DNA of 64,000 nucleotides, from positions 3,953,501 to 4,017,500 of the forward strand of contig NZ_LN614827.1 in NCBI RefSeq assembly GCF_000953135.1, read 5' to 3'. This DNA is from Legionella fallonii LLAP-10. GTDB taxonomy: Bacteria > Pseudomonadota > Gammaproteobacteria > Legionellales > Legionellaceae. Below the pieces are notes generated by a model. The model was not told the DNA's origin and did no database searches. It saw only the letters and a program-made list of their open reading frames with translations. The position numbers and the translations under genes were made by a program. Shown one piece after another: positions 37,549-46,652 of this stretch. Position 1 is the first letter of the stretch, and each line of letters opens with the position of its first letter.

Positions 37549-38988
37549 ATGACGACTAATCTTTATCCAGTAATTCTTGCCGGTGGTTCCGGTACTCGTT
37601 TATGGCCATTATCGCGCCAAAATTTTCCCAAACAATTCTTGGCCTTAAACGGTGAATTATCTTTGCTACAACAAACAATGCAAAGAGCACTCAGCCTGAA
37701 CAGCAATCAAATGCTGATTGTCAGTAATGATGCCCATTATTTTCTTTGCCAGGAACAGTTACAAAATTTTAATATCCCAACGACTTATTTATTAGAACCC
37801 TGCGCACGAAATACCGCCCCTGCAATTGCTTGTGCCGCTCATCACTTAGTCCGCACTGTGGGTAAAGATGCAGTGATGCTGGTCTTACCATCAGACCATT
37901 GGATAGCTGATGATGATGCGTGGAAAGAAGCCATGCTCGTTGGTGGGCAATTTGCCGTAGAACATAAGGCTATAGTAACTTTTGGAATTACACCAGACAG
38001 CCCTAAAACAGGATATGGCTACATAGAGTCAGGATTCAATTTAACTGAAAAGGTACGTGCAGTAATCAGCTTTAGAGAAAAGCCCGATGCCACAACAGCT
38101 GCAGAATTTATAGAGCAAGGTAATTATTTCTGGAACAGCGGTATGTTTGTTTGCACGGCAGGAACTTATCTTGATGAATTACAGAAGTTTAACGCCAATA
38201 TCCATCAATTTAGCGAACAAGCCTTGGTTTTAAGCCAACACCACCATGATTTCTTACGCCTTGATTTAGAGTATTTTTCCCAATGCCAAGAACTGTCTAT
38301 TGACTATGCCATCATGGAGCAAACGGATAAAGCAGTGGTTATTCCTGTATCCATGCAATGGAGCGACTTAGGCTGTTGGACCGCCGTTGCTGACGCCAAT
38401 CAACAAGATGAACATGGCAATACAATTACCGGTAAAGTAATAGCGAAAGACAGCTACAATTGTCTGATCAATAGTGAAGATATTTTAGTGACCACCGTAG
38501 GTATTCAGGACCAAATTATTGTTGCTACTAACGATGCCATACTCGTGGCCGATAAGCGTTACTCACAACAAGTTAAAGAACTGGTTAATTCAGTACGCAA
38601 AGACCATCATCAATTAACTCAAGATCACCAACGTGTATCACGCCCCTGGGGTTATTATGAAATATTAGCTGAAGGTCCGGCATTTAAAGTAAAACGTCTT
38701 ATGATTAAACCAGGAGCGAAATTATCTCTGCAAATGCATCAACATCGTGCAGAACATTGGGTTGTTGTAGGTGGTGAAGCAGAAGTCATTAATGACAACA
38801 AAAACTTTCGCCTCGCTGTCAATCAATCAACCTACATCCCACAAAATACACGCCATCGTTTAAGCAACCCCGGAAATCAACCACTCTATGTTATAGAAGT
38901 ACAAAGCGGAACCTATTTAGGGGAGGATGATATTAAACGCTTCGACGACATCTATGCGAGAAGAGATGTGACAGCTGTAGAACTATGA
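37549..38988 (+). CDS. manC: Mannose-1-phosphate guanylyltransferase / mannose-6-phosphate isomerase (type II)
   Basis: Bifunctional enzyme giving GDP-mannose for surface polysaccharide. About 479 residues: nucleotidyltransferase signature ILAGGSGTRLWPLSRQNFPK at the N-terminus, LLEPCARNTAPAIA and FREKP, then a C-terminal cupin with RPWGYYEIL and PGAKLSLQMHQHRAEHW (metal-binding His) for the isomerase. I choose the ATG at 37549; in-frame starts upstream (TTG at 37432, ATG at 37498) would add residues not typical of the family. Not within a recognisable polysaccharide operon. Confidence 0.93.
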   Translation: MTTNLYPVILAGGSGTRLWPLSRQNFPKQFLALNGELSLLQQTMQRALSLNSNQMLIVSNDAHYFLCQEQLQNFNIPTTYLLEPCARNTAPAIACAAHHLVRTVGKDAVMLVLPSDHWIADDDAWKEAMLVGGQFAVEHKAIVTFGITPDSPKTGYGYIESGFNLTEKVRAVISFREKPDATTAAEFIEQGNYFWNSGMFVCTAGTYLDELQKFNANIHQFSEQALVLSQHHHDFLRLDLEYFSQCQELSIDYAIMEQTDKAVVIPVSMQWSDLGCWTAVADANQQDEHGNTITGKVIAKDSYNCLINSEDILVTTVGIQDQIIVATNDAILVADKRYSQQVKELVNSVRKDHHQLTQDHQRVSRPWGYYEILAEGPAFKVKRLMIKPGAKLSLQMHQHRAEHWVVVGGEAEVINDNKNFRLAVNQSTYIPQNTRHRLSNPGNQPLYVIEVQSGTYLGEDDIKRFDDIYARRDVTAVEL

Positions 38989-39476
38989 TATTTTTTTCTG
39001 TAACCATTTGAAAAAACATCCATTCATTATTAAAACATGTTAAATCATTTTATTATCATACTAAGTATGGTTATAATTTGGGATGCTCTAAATCATTATT
39101 GTAAATATGTAACAAAACAACCTAATCATTCAGTATTGAACGTGGTTTTAATCATGCCTCATATAATTCACTGAAACGTAAAAACTCTCGTAGATATCCA
39201 AAATTTGTGCAAATTTTAGTATCAATAATGTAAATCTCCAAGCATTTCGCTTGTTTTCCAAATAAGTAGTATGCAAAATAGGTGCTATGTTATAAAAAAG
39301 TACATATTTTGTTTTTTTAGTATCATAATTAGAAATGAGTGACTGATAAAAAAGGATCCTACAACACCAATAGTGTGGTGGAATCATGTAACACCTAAGC
39401 CAATGGTGTTAACAAATAACCTTTTTCGTCAATCGACAGTGAGTCACCAAAAACTCCTAAATACAGAGGTGATGTT
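38989..39476. other. 488-bp A/T-rich intergenic region with a hairpin
   Basis: Holds the regulatory region of the 39477 gene. A 7-bp stem TAACACC/GGTGTTA (39389-39395 and 39405-39411) lies about 65 bp before the start codon. A 79-codon minus-strand frame (39148-39387) has no ribosome binding site or family resemblance and I do not call it. Confidence 0.45.
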
Positions 39477-41363
39477 ATGGCAACCAGCAGCTTAATTCTT
39501 CAGTCCTATTTTAAAACCGTTTCTAACGGTAAGAAAGATAAGCAGAGCTATAACAAGAAAGTTAAAGAGTTTCTTAAAACGAATAGAGGTGCCGACTTTC
39601 TCACCCCCCTTAATCACTACATCTCAATTTTAGAAGATACAGAGCAAGCCATGTTACCTTTCATGACTGCAGAGAAAAAAAAGCAAGTATTACGTGATCT
39701 ACAAGTTGCCTTATTACTGTTAATGACGCAAAAGCGACATGAATTACAGCATCAAAAAACAGAGAATGTAACAACATACAACGCTCATATTAAAAATTGC
39801 TGCCAATTAATTGATGCCATCCAATATGAAGAAGAGCGTAAAGCAAGAAAAATGAAGCTCGCTCCAGATCATGGCTATGCTACAGACGGCTATCCTGTTC
39901 AATATCTAGGTCTTTCTTGGGGACAATGGTTTGCAGGAATGATGGTCGACTGGGCAGATCGTAAAACTAAAACAATCAAGGAAGTAATGGGGGCAGTTAA
40001 TGAAAAAAGATTGTATTGGGTTTGGGGATCGTCACTATTAAAAACCACGCTGGATTTAATGCCTGCAGATATTTTCAACGTAGAACAAGCCAAACAAGCA
40101 ATAAGAACTCCCGATCCATATACCGGCTACATGAGTTGGATCTTATACTATTTCCGTTTTGCTTTAAATTTAAGCCTCCTACTCAAGCATACCATTAGTG
40201 GTCCATGGATGAGTAAAGAAGAGAAAAAGACTCCCTGGACAGAACGATTCCTGACTCAATGGGACCAAAGGAAATTCACTTTACTTAATGATTCCTTATG
40301 GGCTACAGCGAATATGGTCTGTTTTTTCTGGCTTACTGGAAAAGGGGTATTGGGAACTTGGGGAGATCTCCTCACTTTGGTACTTTTAGTTTTTGACATC
40401 AGTATGGCTGTATGGGATTTTGAAGAACAAAAAACGCGCCACAATAAAGAAATGTTAGATTATGAGACTAATATTAAAAAATTGAAGGAGCAAATCAATA
40501 AGCCTAAAGAGGATACTCAATCACAAGAAGATTACGACAGAATGCTCATTGAGTATAAAATTCAATTGCTCGCTTTAGAAAAAGCACAAACACAATGCAA
40601 AAAAGATTGGGACTACCAAAAAATAAGTTTAATCAATAACATAACATATGCCGCAGGTTTAATGTTAGCCTTTGCTTTGTTAACTACTCCATTCCTTCCT
40701 ATTGCAGGTCCTGCAGCATTAGCGCTCGTTGTGACAGGAGCAGTGCTTTGTTTTGCCCTTACAGTCATTTACAATGCAGTAAGAGGTGGTATAGAAATCT
40801 ATAAGGCAAAACAGTCAGCAAGCGAGGTACAGGAAGATTGTGCGAATAAAATAGCTTTATTCTTAAAAAATGATCCGCCGCTTGATGACAATGAAAAACG
40901 TTTACTTTTCCTTGAAATCAAAAAGCTAAAAGCAGAAACCAGTTATCAAGAGCAAATGGTCGTTTTACAAACCATGCATTTAATCCGTTCCATTTTGTTT
41001 GAAGCGTTGCTTCCTGCTGTAATTTTTGCCAGTTTTGTTTTTTTACCGATCGGGGCAGGATTTGGCATATTAGGTGCTGTTCTCGCTTTAACTCTTGCAT
41101 CACATTTCATTATTAATGCGGCGTTTAAGCCTGAAAAAGAAAAGCTGGGTGAGTTTAATGAGCAGGAGTTTGAGGTGTTCTGTAAAGATCCTGAACATTG
41201 GGATCCTAAAGCGGCAAAGTCGCAAACATTCTTCTCTTCCTCTACGAAACAGCCTGAGGCGCAATTGCCGCAAGCAGAAAAAATAGAGGAGCAAAATGAG
41301 GAGGATCTGAGCATCTCATTCTTATTTGATGAATCTGACGAGTATAAGAGTCAACCGCAATAA
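39477..41363 (+). CDS. Large orphan membrane/coiled-coil protein with E-block tail, effector candidate
   Basis: 628 residues with no recognised family. Layout: a charged helical N-terminus; W/Y-rich hydrophobic segments around 200-235 and 285-315 (LLTLVLLVFDISMAVWDF); a long predicted coiled coil at about 320-385 (NKEMLDYETNIKKLKEQI); paired hydrophobic hairpins at about 395-440 and 500-545; and an acidic tail (600-628) with KIEEQNEEDLSISF, a good fit to the E-block seen near the C-termini of Dot/Icm substrates. AGAGGTGATGTT precedes the ATG. Single gene between manC and mnmG. Confidence 0.75.
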   Translation: MATSSLILQSYFKTVSNGKKDKQSYNKKVKEFLKTNRGADFLTPLNHYISILEDTEQAMLPFMTAEKKKQVLRDLQVALLLLMTQKRHELQHQKTENVTTYNAHIKNCCQLIDAIQYEEERKARKMKLAPDHGYATDGYPVQYLGLSWGQWFAGMMVDWADRKTKTIKEVMGAVNEKRLYWVWGSSLLKTTLDLMPADIFNVEQAKQAIRTPDPYTGYMSWILYYFRFALNLSLLLKHTISGPWMSKEEKKTPWTERFLTQWDQRKFTLLNDSLWATANMVCFFWLTGKGVLGTWGDLLTLVLLVFDISMAVWDFEEQKTRHNKEMLDYETNIKKLKEQINKPKEDTQSQEDYDRMLIEYKIQLLALEKAQTQCKKDWDYQKISLINNITYAAGLMLAFALLTTPFLPIAGPAALALVVTGAVLCFALTVIYNAVRGGIEIYKAKQSASEVQEDCANKIALFLKNDPPLDDNEKRLLFLEIKKLKAETSYQEQMVVLQTMHLIRSILFEALLPAVIFASFVFLPIGAGFGILGAVLALTLASHFIINAAFKPEKEKLGEFNEQEFEVFCKDPEHWDPKAAKSQTFFSSSTKQPEAQLPQAEKIEEQNEEDLSISFLFDESDEYKSQPQ

Positions 41364-41393
41364 AATATTGTTCAGAGAGTGATACCAACATAG

Positions 41394-41415
41394 GTCGGGC
41401 AACTAATTGCCCGAC
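41394..41415 (+). terminator. Hairpin downstream of the 39477 gene
   Basis: Perfect 9-bp stem GTCGGGCAA/TTGCCCGAC with loop CTAA, 30 bp after the stop codon, followed by GATTATTGT. Could terminate transcription; it also resembles a hairpin at 60360-60389. Confidence 0.55.
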
Positions 41416-41655
41416 GATTATTGTCACCATAACTCCACTCGAAAAATCATCTATATATGTCCAATAGACCTCTTTCCCTTTTCTTATTTAAGTCAGACAA
41501 TTTGTTGCCTTAACTGTCATCCAGAGCACCGCGAAGGCGCTCCTGCAAAGCGCATTCAGCCACACTCAGGAGCTCCTCAGGATTAGCCAGTAGCGTTAAT
41601 AACCGTCGATGACGAGAAATTTGCACCTCGCATAACAAATCCCTCTAAAAAAGTG

Positions 41656-41661
41656 TATAAT
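41656..41661 (+). promoter_or_regulatory. -10 element candidate for mnmG operon
   Basis: TATAAT preceded directly by GTG, in the right position for the mnmG-rsmG-parAB transcript. No convincing -35 hexamer at 16-18 bp. Confidence 0.35.
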
Positions 41662-41746
41662 GATTGTTTTTGTTACAACACAGAACTTAGGCAAAACAAA
41701 AAATAGCTCTTTTTTGCGTACGTTCTGGCTCAATTAGTGATCAGAC

Positions 41747-43621
41747 ATGAATCTTGAAAAGTTATATGATGTAATTGTCGTAGGTGGCGGACATGCTGGA
41801 ACTGAAGCCGCTCTCGCTGCAGCTCGTATGGGCGTAAGCACCTTATTACTCACACATAATGTAGACTTGCTTGGACAAATGTCGTGCAATCCAGCAATCG
41901 GTGGTATTGGCAAAGGCCATTTGGTAAAGGAAATAGATGCCTTAGATGGTGCTATGGCGAAAGCCGCGGATCAGGCAGGAATTCAGTTTCGTATACTTAA
42001 CGCATCAAAAGGCCCCGCCGTTCGCGCTACCCGAGCCCAAGCGGACAGAGTGCTTTATAGACAAGCAATAAGAGCACAATTACAGTCTCAGACTAATCTA
42101 GATATTTTTCAACAAGCTGTTGATGATTTATTAATTGAGCAAGGGCGAGTTACTGGTGTAATAACCCAAATGGGATTCACTCTAAGAGCTAAAGCAGTAG
42201 TACTTACTGTAGGTACTTTTTTAGGTGGTAAAATCCATGTGGGCATGAATCAGTTTTCCGGGGGGCGAGCAGGTGATCCACCATCCATTGCCTTAGCAAA
42301 CAGCTTACGTGATTTAGACTTACCGGTTGGTCGTTTAAAAACAGGGACCCCTCCACGTATAGATAGACGTAGTTTGGATTTCAGCCAAATGACGGAACAG
42401 CCAGGCGACACTCCTTTGCCTGTATTTTCTTACTTGGGATCAATCAATGATCACCCACAACAAATCCCTTGCCATATTACCCATACCACGGAAGCAACTC
42501 ACGACATTATTCGTAAAAATCTGCACCAATCCCCTATGTATGCGGGAGTAATCGAAGGGGTGGGACCACGTTATTGTCCGTCTATTGAGGATAAAGTAGT
42601 TCGTTTTGCTGATAAATTATCGCATCAAATTTTTGTTGAACCTGAGGGATTAACTACCGAAGAAATCTACCCTAATGGTATTTCTACCAGTCTACCGTTT
42701 GATGTCCAAGTACAATTTGTACGCACTATTAAAGGTTTTGAGCAGGCACATATTACACGACCTGGTTATGCCATAGAATATGATTATTTTGACCCTCGAG
42801 GACTAACCACGTTCTTGCAAACTAAGGCCATAGCCAATTTGTTCTTTGCCGGACAAATCAATGGCACAACAGGTTATGAAGAGGCTGCAGCACAAGGCAT
42901 TATTGCCGGAATGAACGCAGCCTTACAAGTTCAGGAAAAAGATCTATGGTGCCCACGTAGGGATGAAGCATACATTGGTGTACTCATCGATGATTTGATA
43001 ACCCGCGGTACTCAAGAACCCTATAGAATGTTCACATCTCGCGCTGAATACCGTCTGCTATTACGAGAAGACAATGCAGATCTGCGCTTGACACCTAAAG
43101 GTAGGGAGTTAGGCTTAGTGGGGGATAAGCGTTGGCAAATATTCTCAGAAAAACGCGAGTCTATTGAAAAAGCACAATCCCTTTTACATAGTACCTGGGT
43201 TCGTGTTACTCATAATGAAGTGTTTAAAGAAACGCTAACCAGTCCGATGCTCCACGATAATCGCGCCTCTGAATTTTTAAAGCGCCCTGAAATCAATTAT
43301 CAACACCTATTAATGCTGGAAGACTTAAATTTACCAGAATTACCGCTAGATGTAATGGAACAAGTAGAAATTCAAAACAAATACGCCGGTTATATTGAGC
43401 GACAACAGCAAGACATCGAAAAATTGCGTAAATACGAAAATACAGTATTGCCTGACACCGTGGATTATCATCAAGTCACCGGTCTATCCAGCGAAGTGAT
43501 ACAAAAATTAGCGAAGATCAGGCCTACTACCTTAGCGCAAGCTGGCCGTATTTCAGGAGTAACCCCTGCGGCACTGTCTTTATTGCTAGTTCACTTGAAA
43601 AAAAATCGGCTTCACGCATGA
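41747..43621 (+). CDS. mnmG: tRNA uridine-5-carboxymethylaminomethyl modification enzyme MnmG (GidA)
   Basis: FAD enzyme that, with MnmE, modifies U34 of several tRNAs. 624 residues: FAD motif [19 protein letters not shown] at the N-terminus, [34 protein letters not shown], the conserved active Cys in [11 protein letters not shown], and [19 protein letters not shown]. Length fits (E. coli 629). First gene of mnmG-rsmG-parA-parB. Confidence 0.97.
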   Translation: MNLEKLYDVIVVGGGHAGTEAALAAARMGVSTLLLTHNVDLLGQMSCNPAIGGIGKGHLVKEIDALDGAMAKAADQAGIQFRILNASKGPAVRATRAQADRVLYRQAIRAQLQSQTNLDIFQQAVDDLLIEQGRVTGVITQMGFTLRAKAVVLTVGTFLGGKIHVGMNQFSGGRAGDPPSIALANSLRDLDLPVGRLKTGTPPRIDRRSLDFSQMTEQPGDTPLPVFSYLGSINDHPQQIPCHITHTTEATHDIIRKNLHQSPMYAGVIEGVGPRYCPSIEDKVVRFADKLSHQIFVEPEGLTTEEIYPNGISTSLPFDVQVQFVRTIKGFEQAHITRPGYAIEYDYFDPRGLTTFLQTKAIANLFFAGQINGTTGYEEAAAQGIIAGMNAALQVQEKDLWCPRRDEAYIGVLIDDLITRGTQEPYRMFTSRAEYRLLLREDNADLRLTPKGRELGLVGDKRWQIFSEKRESIEKAQSLLHSTWVRVTHNEVFKETLTSPMLHDNRASEFLKRPEINYQHLLMLEDLNLPELPLDVMEQVEIQNKYAGYIERQQQDIEKLRKYENTVLPDTVDYHQVTGLSSEVIQKLAKIRPTTLAQAGRISGVTPAALSLLLVHLKKNRLHA

Positions 43622-43698
43622 ATAATGAGTTAAAAAATATCCGCTTGCTCTCATTCAGCGCCCTCGGAGAAACCGCTCGACGTGGAGAAGAGTAAGCC

Positions 43699-44316
43699 AT
43701 GCTACAAGTTAAATTACACCTAGAAGAAGGACTAAAACAGTTTGGTTTGAGTTCGCTTTGCGAGCCACTCTTCAACTACTTACTCCTATTGAACAAATGG
43801 AATGCGGCTTATAATCTCACCGCAGTGCGCGATCTGGATTCCATGGTGAGCAAACACATACTGGACAGTTTAGCTATTTTACCCTGGATAAAGGGGAATA
43901 AAATTCTAGATGTAGGAACTGGGGCGGGATTACCAGGCATTCCCTTAGCTATAGCCAAGCCAGAAATTCAATTTGTTCTACTCGACAGCAATGGCAAAAA
44001 AACGCGCTTTCTCAATGAGGTAAAACGACAACTTGACTTGAAAAACCTTGAAATTGTACAATTTCGAGTCGAAAACTACCACCCAGATGAAGGTTTTGAT
44101 ACAGTAATAAGCCGAGCGTTCAGTAGCCTTGAACAAATGATTCATTGGACACAACACCTAATTGCCCAAGGGGGGCAATGGTTAGCGATGAAAGGTCGTT
44201 ATCCTGAAGCTGAATTAGCACTCATCCATCAACCGTTTCGCGTAATAAACTATACGGTTGACAGTGTTGAAGGAGAACGCTGCTGTGTCTTGATTGATAA
44301 CTCAACTAAGGAATAA
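43699..44316 (+). CDS. rsmG: 16S rRNA (guanine-527-N7) methyltransferase
   Basis: 205-residue SAM methyltransferase (GidB). [13 protein letters not shown], then the SAM loop [17 protein letters not shown] and the [12 protein letters not shown] segment are typical. Located 78 bp after mnmG and 2 bp before parA, the conserved gammaproteobacterial arrangement. Confidence 0.96.
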   Translation: MLQVKLHLEEGLKQFGLSSLCEPLFNYLLLLNKWNAAYNLTAVRDLDSMVSKHILDSLAILPWIKGNKILDVGTGAGLPGIPLAIAKPEIQFVLLDSNGKKTRFLNEVKRQLDLKNLEIVQFRVENYHPDEGFDTVISRAFSSLEQMIHWTQHLIAQGGQWLAMKGRYPEAELALIHQPFRVINYTVDSVEGERCCVLIDNSTKE

Positions 44317-44318
44317 TT

Positions 44319-45089
44319 ATGGCGAAAGTCATAGCCATTGCCAATCAAAAAGGGGGAGTGGGAAAAACCACTACGGCCATTAATTTAGCCGCCTCGCTGG
44401 CTGCAAACAAACAACAGGTACTATTGATTGATTTAGATCCTCAGGGCAATGCAACTATGGGTAGTGGCGTTGATAAAAATCAACTGGTGCATACCACTAA
44501 TGATGTATTACTACATGATTGTCTTGCCGAGCAAGTTTGTCTTACCACCACTTGTGGCTACGATTTAATTCCTGGCAATAGTGATTTGACCGTTGCTGAG
44601 GTCAGTTTGATGGAAAGAAATCATAGAGAAACGTTTTTATATAAAGCCTTGCAACCGATACAAAATAACTATGATTTTATCTTGATTGATTGCCCTCCGG
44701 CGTTAAATACGTTAACGATTAATGCTTTTGTTGCAGCTGACTCAGTATTAATCCCTATGCAATGTGAATACTACGCTCTTGAAGGATTGGCTGCCCTGCT
44801 ATCAACTATAGAGCAAGTTAAATCCTCAGTTAATCCAAGATTAAATATAGAAGGTGTCTTGCGTACCATGTACGATGCTCGTAACCGGTTATGTGCCGAT
44901 GTATCCAAACAACTATTAGAACATTTTCCGGCTAAGGTGTACCGAACGGTAATACCGCGTAACGTAAGATTAGCAGAAGCACCAAGCCATGGATTACCAG
45001 CATTACACTACGACAGAACATCACCCGGAGCTGCCGCTTATATGGTGCTAGCCTCAGAACTTATCAGTAAACAAACTGTTGTCAGCTAA
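44319..45089 (+). CDS. parA: Chromosome-partitioning ATPase ParA (Soj)
   Basis: 256-residue deviant Walker ATPase that drives segregation of the origin region with ParB. Motif IANQKGGVGKTTTAINLA at the N-terminus, LIDLDPQGNATMG, and IDCPPALNTLTINA. Length is that of chromosomal ParA. It has a short N-terminus without the HTH of plasmid type Ia ParA. parB follows 13 bp downstream. Confidence 0.96.
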   Translation: MAKVIAIANQKGGVGKTTTAINLAASLAANKQQVLLIDLDPQGNATMGSGVDKNQLVHTTNDVLLHDCLAEQVCLTTTCGYDLIPGNSDLTVAEVSLMERNHRETFLYKALQPIQNNYDFILIDCPPALNTLTINAFVAADSVLIPMQCEYYALEGLAALLSTIEQVKSSVNPRLNIEGVLRTMYDARNRLCADVSKQLLEHFPAKVYRTVIPRNVRLAEAPSHGLPALHYDRTSPGAAAYMVLASELISKQTVVS

Positions 45090-45102
45090 TTTGGGGGAAT
45101 AA

Positions 45103-45966
45103 ATGACAGTAAAACGCAATGGTTTAGGACGTAATTTATCCGCCTTATTAAGTCAATCTGGCAGCACGTTACTACAAGAAAAGCCTCAAACAGAACATCT
45201 TAAACTGGCTGTTGATTGCTTACAACCAGGTAAATATCAACCACGCGGTGAGATGGAAGAAGCCCCATTAAATGAATTGGCAGAATCCATTAAAAAGCAA
45301 GGGTTACTGCAACCCTTACTTGTTCGTGCACTAACCAATGGCGGCTATGAAATTATTGCTGGAGAAAGACGCTGGCGTGCAAGTCAGATTGCCGGTCTTA
45401 CCGAAGTCCCAGTTATCTTAAAACAAGTTGATGACGAAACAGCCATGGCCATGGCCTTGGTTGAAAATTTACAACGCGAAGATCTAAATGCAATGGATCA
45501 AGCCCGAGCTATGCATAGGCTCACGACTGAGTTTGCTCTAACCCATCAACAAGTAGCCGACCTTTTATGCAAATCGCGAACGGCGGTGAGCAATTTTTTG
45601 CGTTTGCTTTCATTGGCCCCTTCCGTAAAAAAATTATTGGAGCACGGCGATTTAGACATGGGACATGCACGCGCTTTATTGATGTTAGATGAAGAACAAC
45701 AAAGCCAAGTAGCCCTATTAATTATTGCTAAAAATTTATCAGTGCGAGAAACAGAAAAATTAGTCGAGCGAGTTAAAGAGGGGAAGACTGAAGAGCACCC
45801 ACGTGAAGTCCCAGCTCCCTTGCATCAAGAAAAAGTAAATACCTTGGCACAGAGACTACAAACCCAAGTAAAATTAAAACCAGGAAAGGCAGGCAAAGGT
45901 TCATTAATTATTCATTACGATAATGCACATAGCTTGCAAAAAATCATTGAACAATTGATGGATTAA
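45103..45966 (+). CDS. parB: Chromosome-partitioning protein ParB (Spo0J)
   Basis: 287-residue parS-binding CTPase clamp. Begins VKRNGLGRNLSALL, then the ParB/Srx CTP-binding domain (LQPGKYQPRGEM; ELAESIKKQGLLQPLLVR; AGERRWRASQIAG) and the HTH (THQQVADLLCKSRTAVSNFLRL), with a C-terminal dimerisation domain. No parS palindrome was noticed by eye in this window. Confidence 0.96.
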   Translation: MTVKRNGLGRNLSALLSQSGSTLLQEKPQTEHLKLAVDCLQPGKYQPRGEMEEAPLNELAESIKKQGLLQPLLVRALTNGGYEIIAGERRWRASQIAGLTEVPVILKQVDDETAMAMALVENLQREDLNAMDQARAMHRLTTEFALTHQQVADLLCKSRTAVSNFLRLLSLAPSVKKLLEHGDLDMGHARALLMLDEEQQSQVALLIIAKNLSVRETEKLVERVKEGKTEEHPREVPAPLHQEKVNTLAQRLQTQVKLKPGKAGKGSLIIHYDNAHSLQKIIEQLMD

Positions 45967-46155
45967 GCTGCATTCAAGACTAGTTCAGTTGCTGTATAGA
46001 TAATGACTCAGTTTAAAATGTAAGCTGAATCCTTGCCCACCAGGTTCAGAGCGACTTCGGCGACAAAGGCATTGGTTAATACCATTAACTCAACTTGGCT
46101 CGTCTGATGTATGGGACCAAACGCAATCCTGATGGTAATTAGTCAACATATAAAG

Positions 46156-46184
46156 AAAAAGAGCATAGACTCTATGCTCTTTTT
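46156..46184 (+). terminator. Strong terminator of the mnmG-parB operon
   Basis: Arms AAAAAGAGCATAGA (46156-46169) and TCTATGCTCTTTTT (46171-46184) are perfectly complementary and end in a T-run, about 190 bp after the parB stop. Confidence 0.85.
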
Positions 46185-46476
46185 GGGAATAGGTAGACAG
46201 CAAGATCGAGTACAGTCCTATTTCTTACGTGGATTCCTCTGAAGTGTTTTAGGCTTCTTAGTCAAAGCTAAGCTTGCTCACCACACTCTCAATCTGGCCT
46301 CCAAAATCAGGTTATTGGCTGAACAATGCATACTGTCTATAGTTCTATGTTAGGACAATGAGTTTATTTATTCAACTCTTTTTTGATTGTTTATTGCAAA
46401 GATTTCGTCAAGTTAACGTTGCCATTGGTAGATATCTATTTAAATTCATCGGCTTATTTCATCCGGTTTTATGCAC

Positions 46477-46603
46477 TAGACCTCTTTCGAAACTCGCTGT
46501 AGCGAGTGAAGAACCAAAGTGTGTACACGAAAGTCTCATGAGGATTCGAGCACCGTATCGACGAAGCAATTCACTGAGACTGTAGAGTTTCGAAAGAAGT
46601 CTA
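46477..46603. repeat. Palindromic interspersed element, copy A (upstream of copA)
   Basis: Terminal inverted repeats TAGACCTCTTTCGAAACTC (46477-46495) and 46585-46603 match 18 of 19. An inner hairpin ACTCGCT/AGCGAGT follows the left end. The core (about 46512-46572, including TTCGAGCACCGTATCGACGA) is related to a second copy at 59815-59943. It encodes no protein, so it is MITE- or REP-like. Confidence 0.7.
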
Positions 46604-46652
46604 CTATAATTTTAAAAATGGATGAAAGTTCTCAATTTGAAGGGATGGATCT

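Larger units (their letters stand above)
41364..41746. other. 383-bp intergenic region before mnmG
   Basis: Contains a perfect hairpin at 41394-41415, a GC-richer stretch around 41515-41600 that resembles interspersed non-coding repeat DNA, and a TATAAT -10 candidate at 41656-41661, about 85 bp before the mnmG ATG. No open frame of interest. Confidence 0.5.
45967..46652. other. 686-bp intergenic region between parB and copA
   Basis: Holds the parB-operon terminator (46156-46184), nondescript A/T-rich DNA, and a palindromic repeat element (46477-46603) ending 49 bp before copA. Two short frames (46358-46585, 46519-46743) run through the repeat and lack coding signs. Confidence 0.6.

Noticed and set aside
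39148-39387. 79-codon minus-strand frame before the 39477 gene
   Set aside because: A/T-rich, no ribosome binding site, no recognisable domain; lies in a regulatory region.
44319-45966. Search for a parS site near parAB
   Set aside because: No close match to TGTTTCACGTGAAACA was seen by eye here; a computed search of the whole genome would be needed.
45967-46652. Possible tRNA or small RNA gene in the parB-copA gap
   Set aside because: No cloverleaf or CCA end recognised; the structures present are a terminator and a palindromic repeat.
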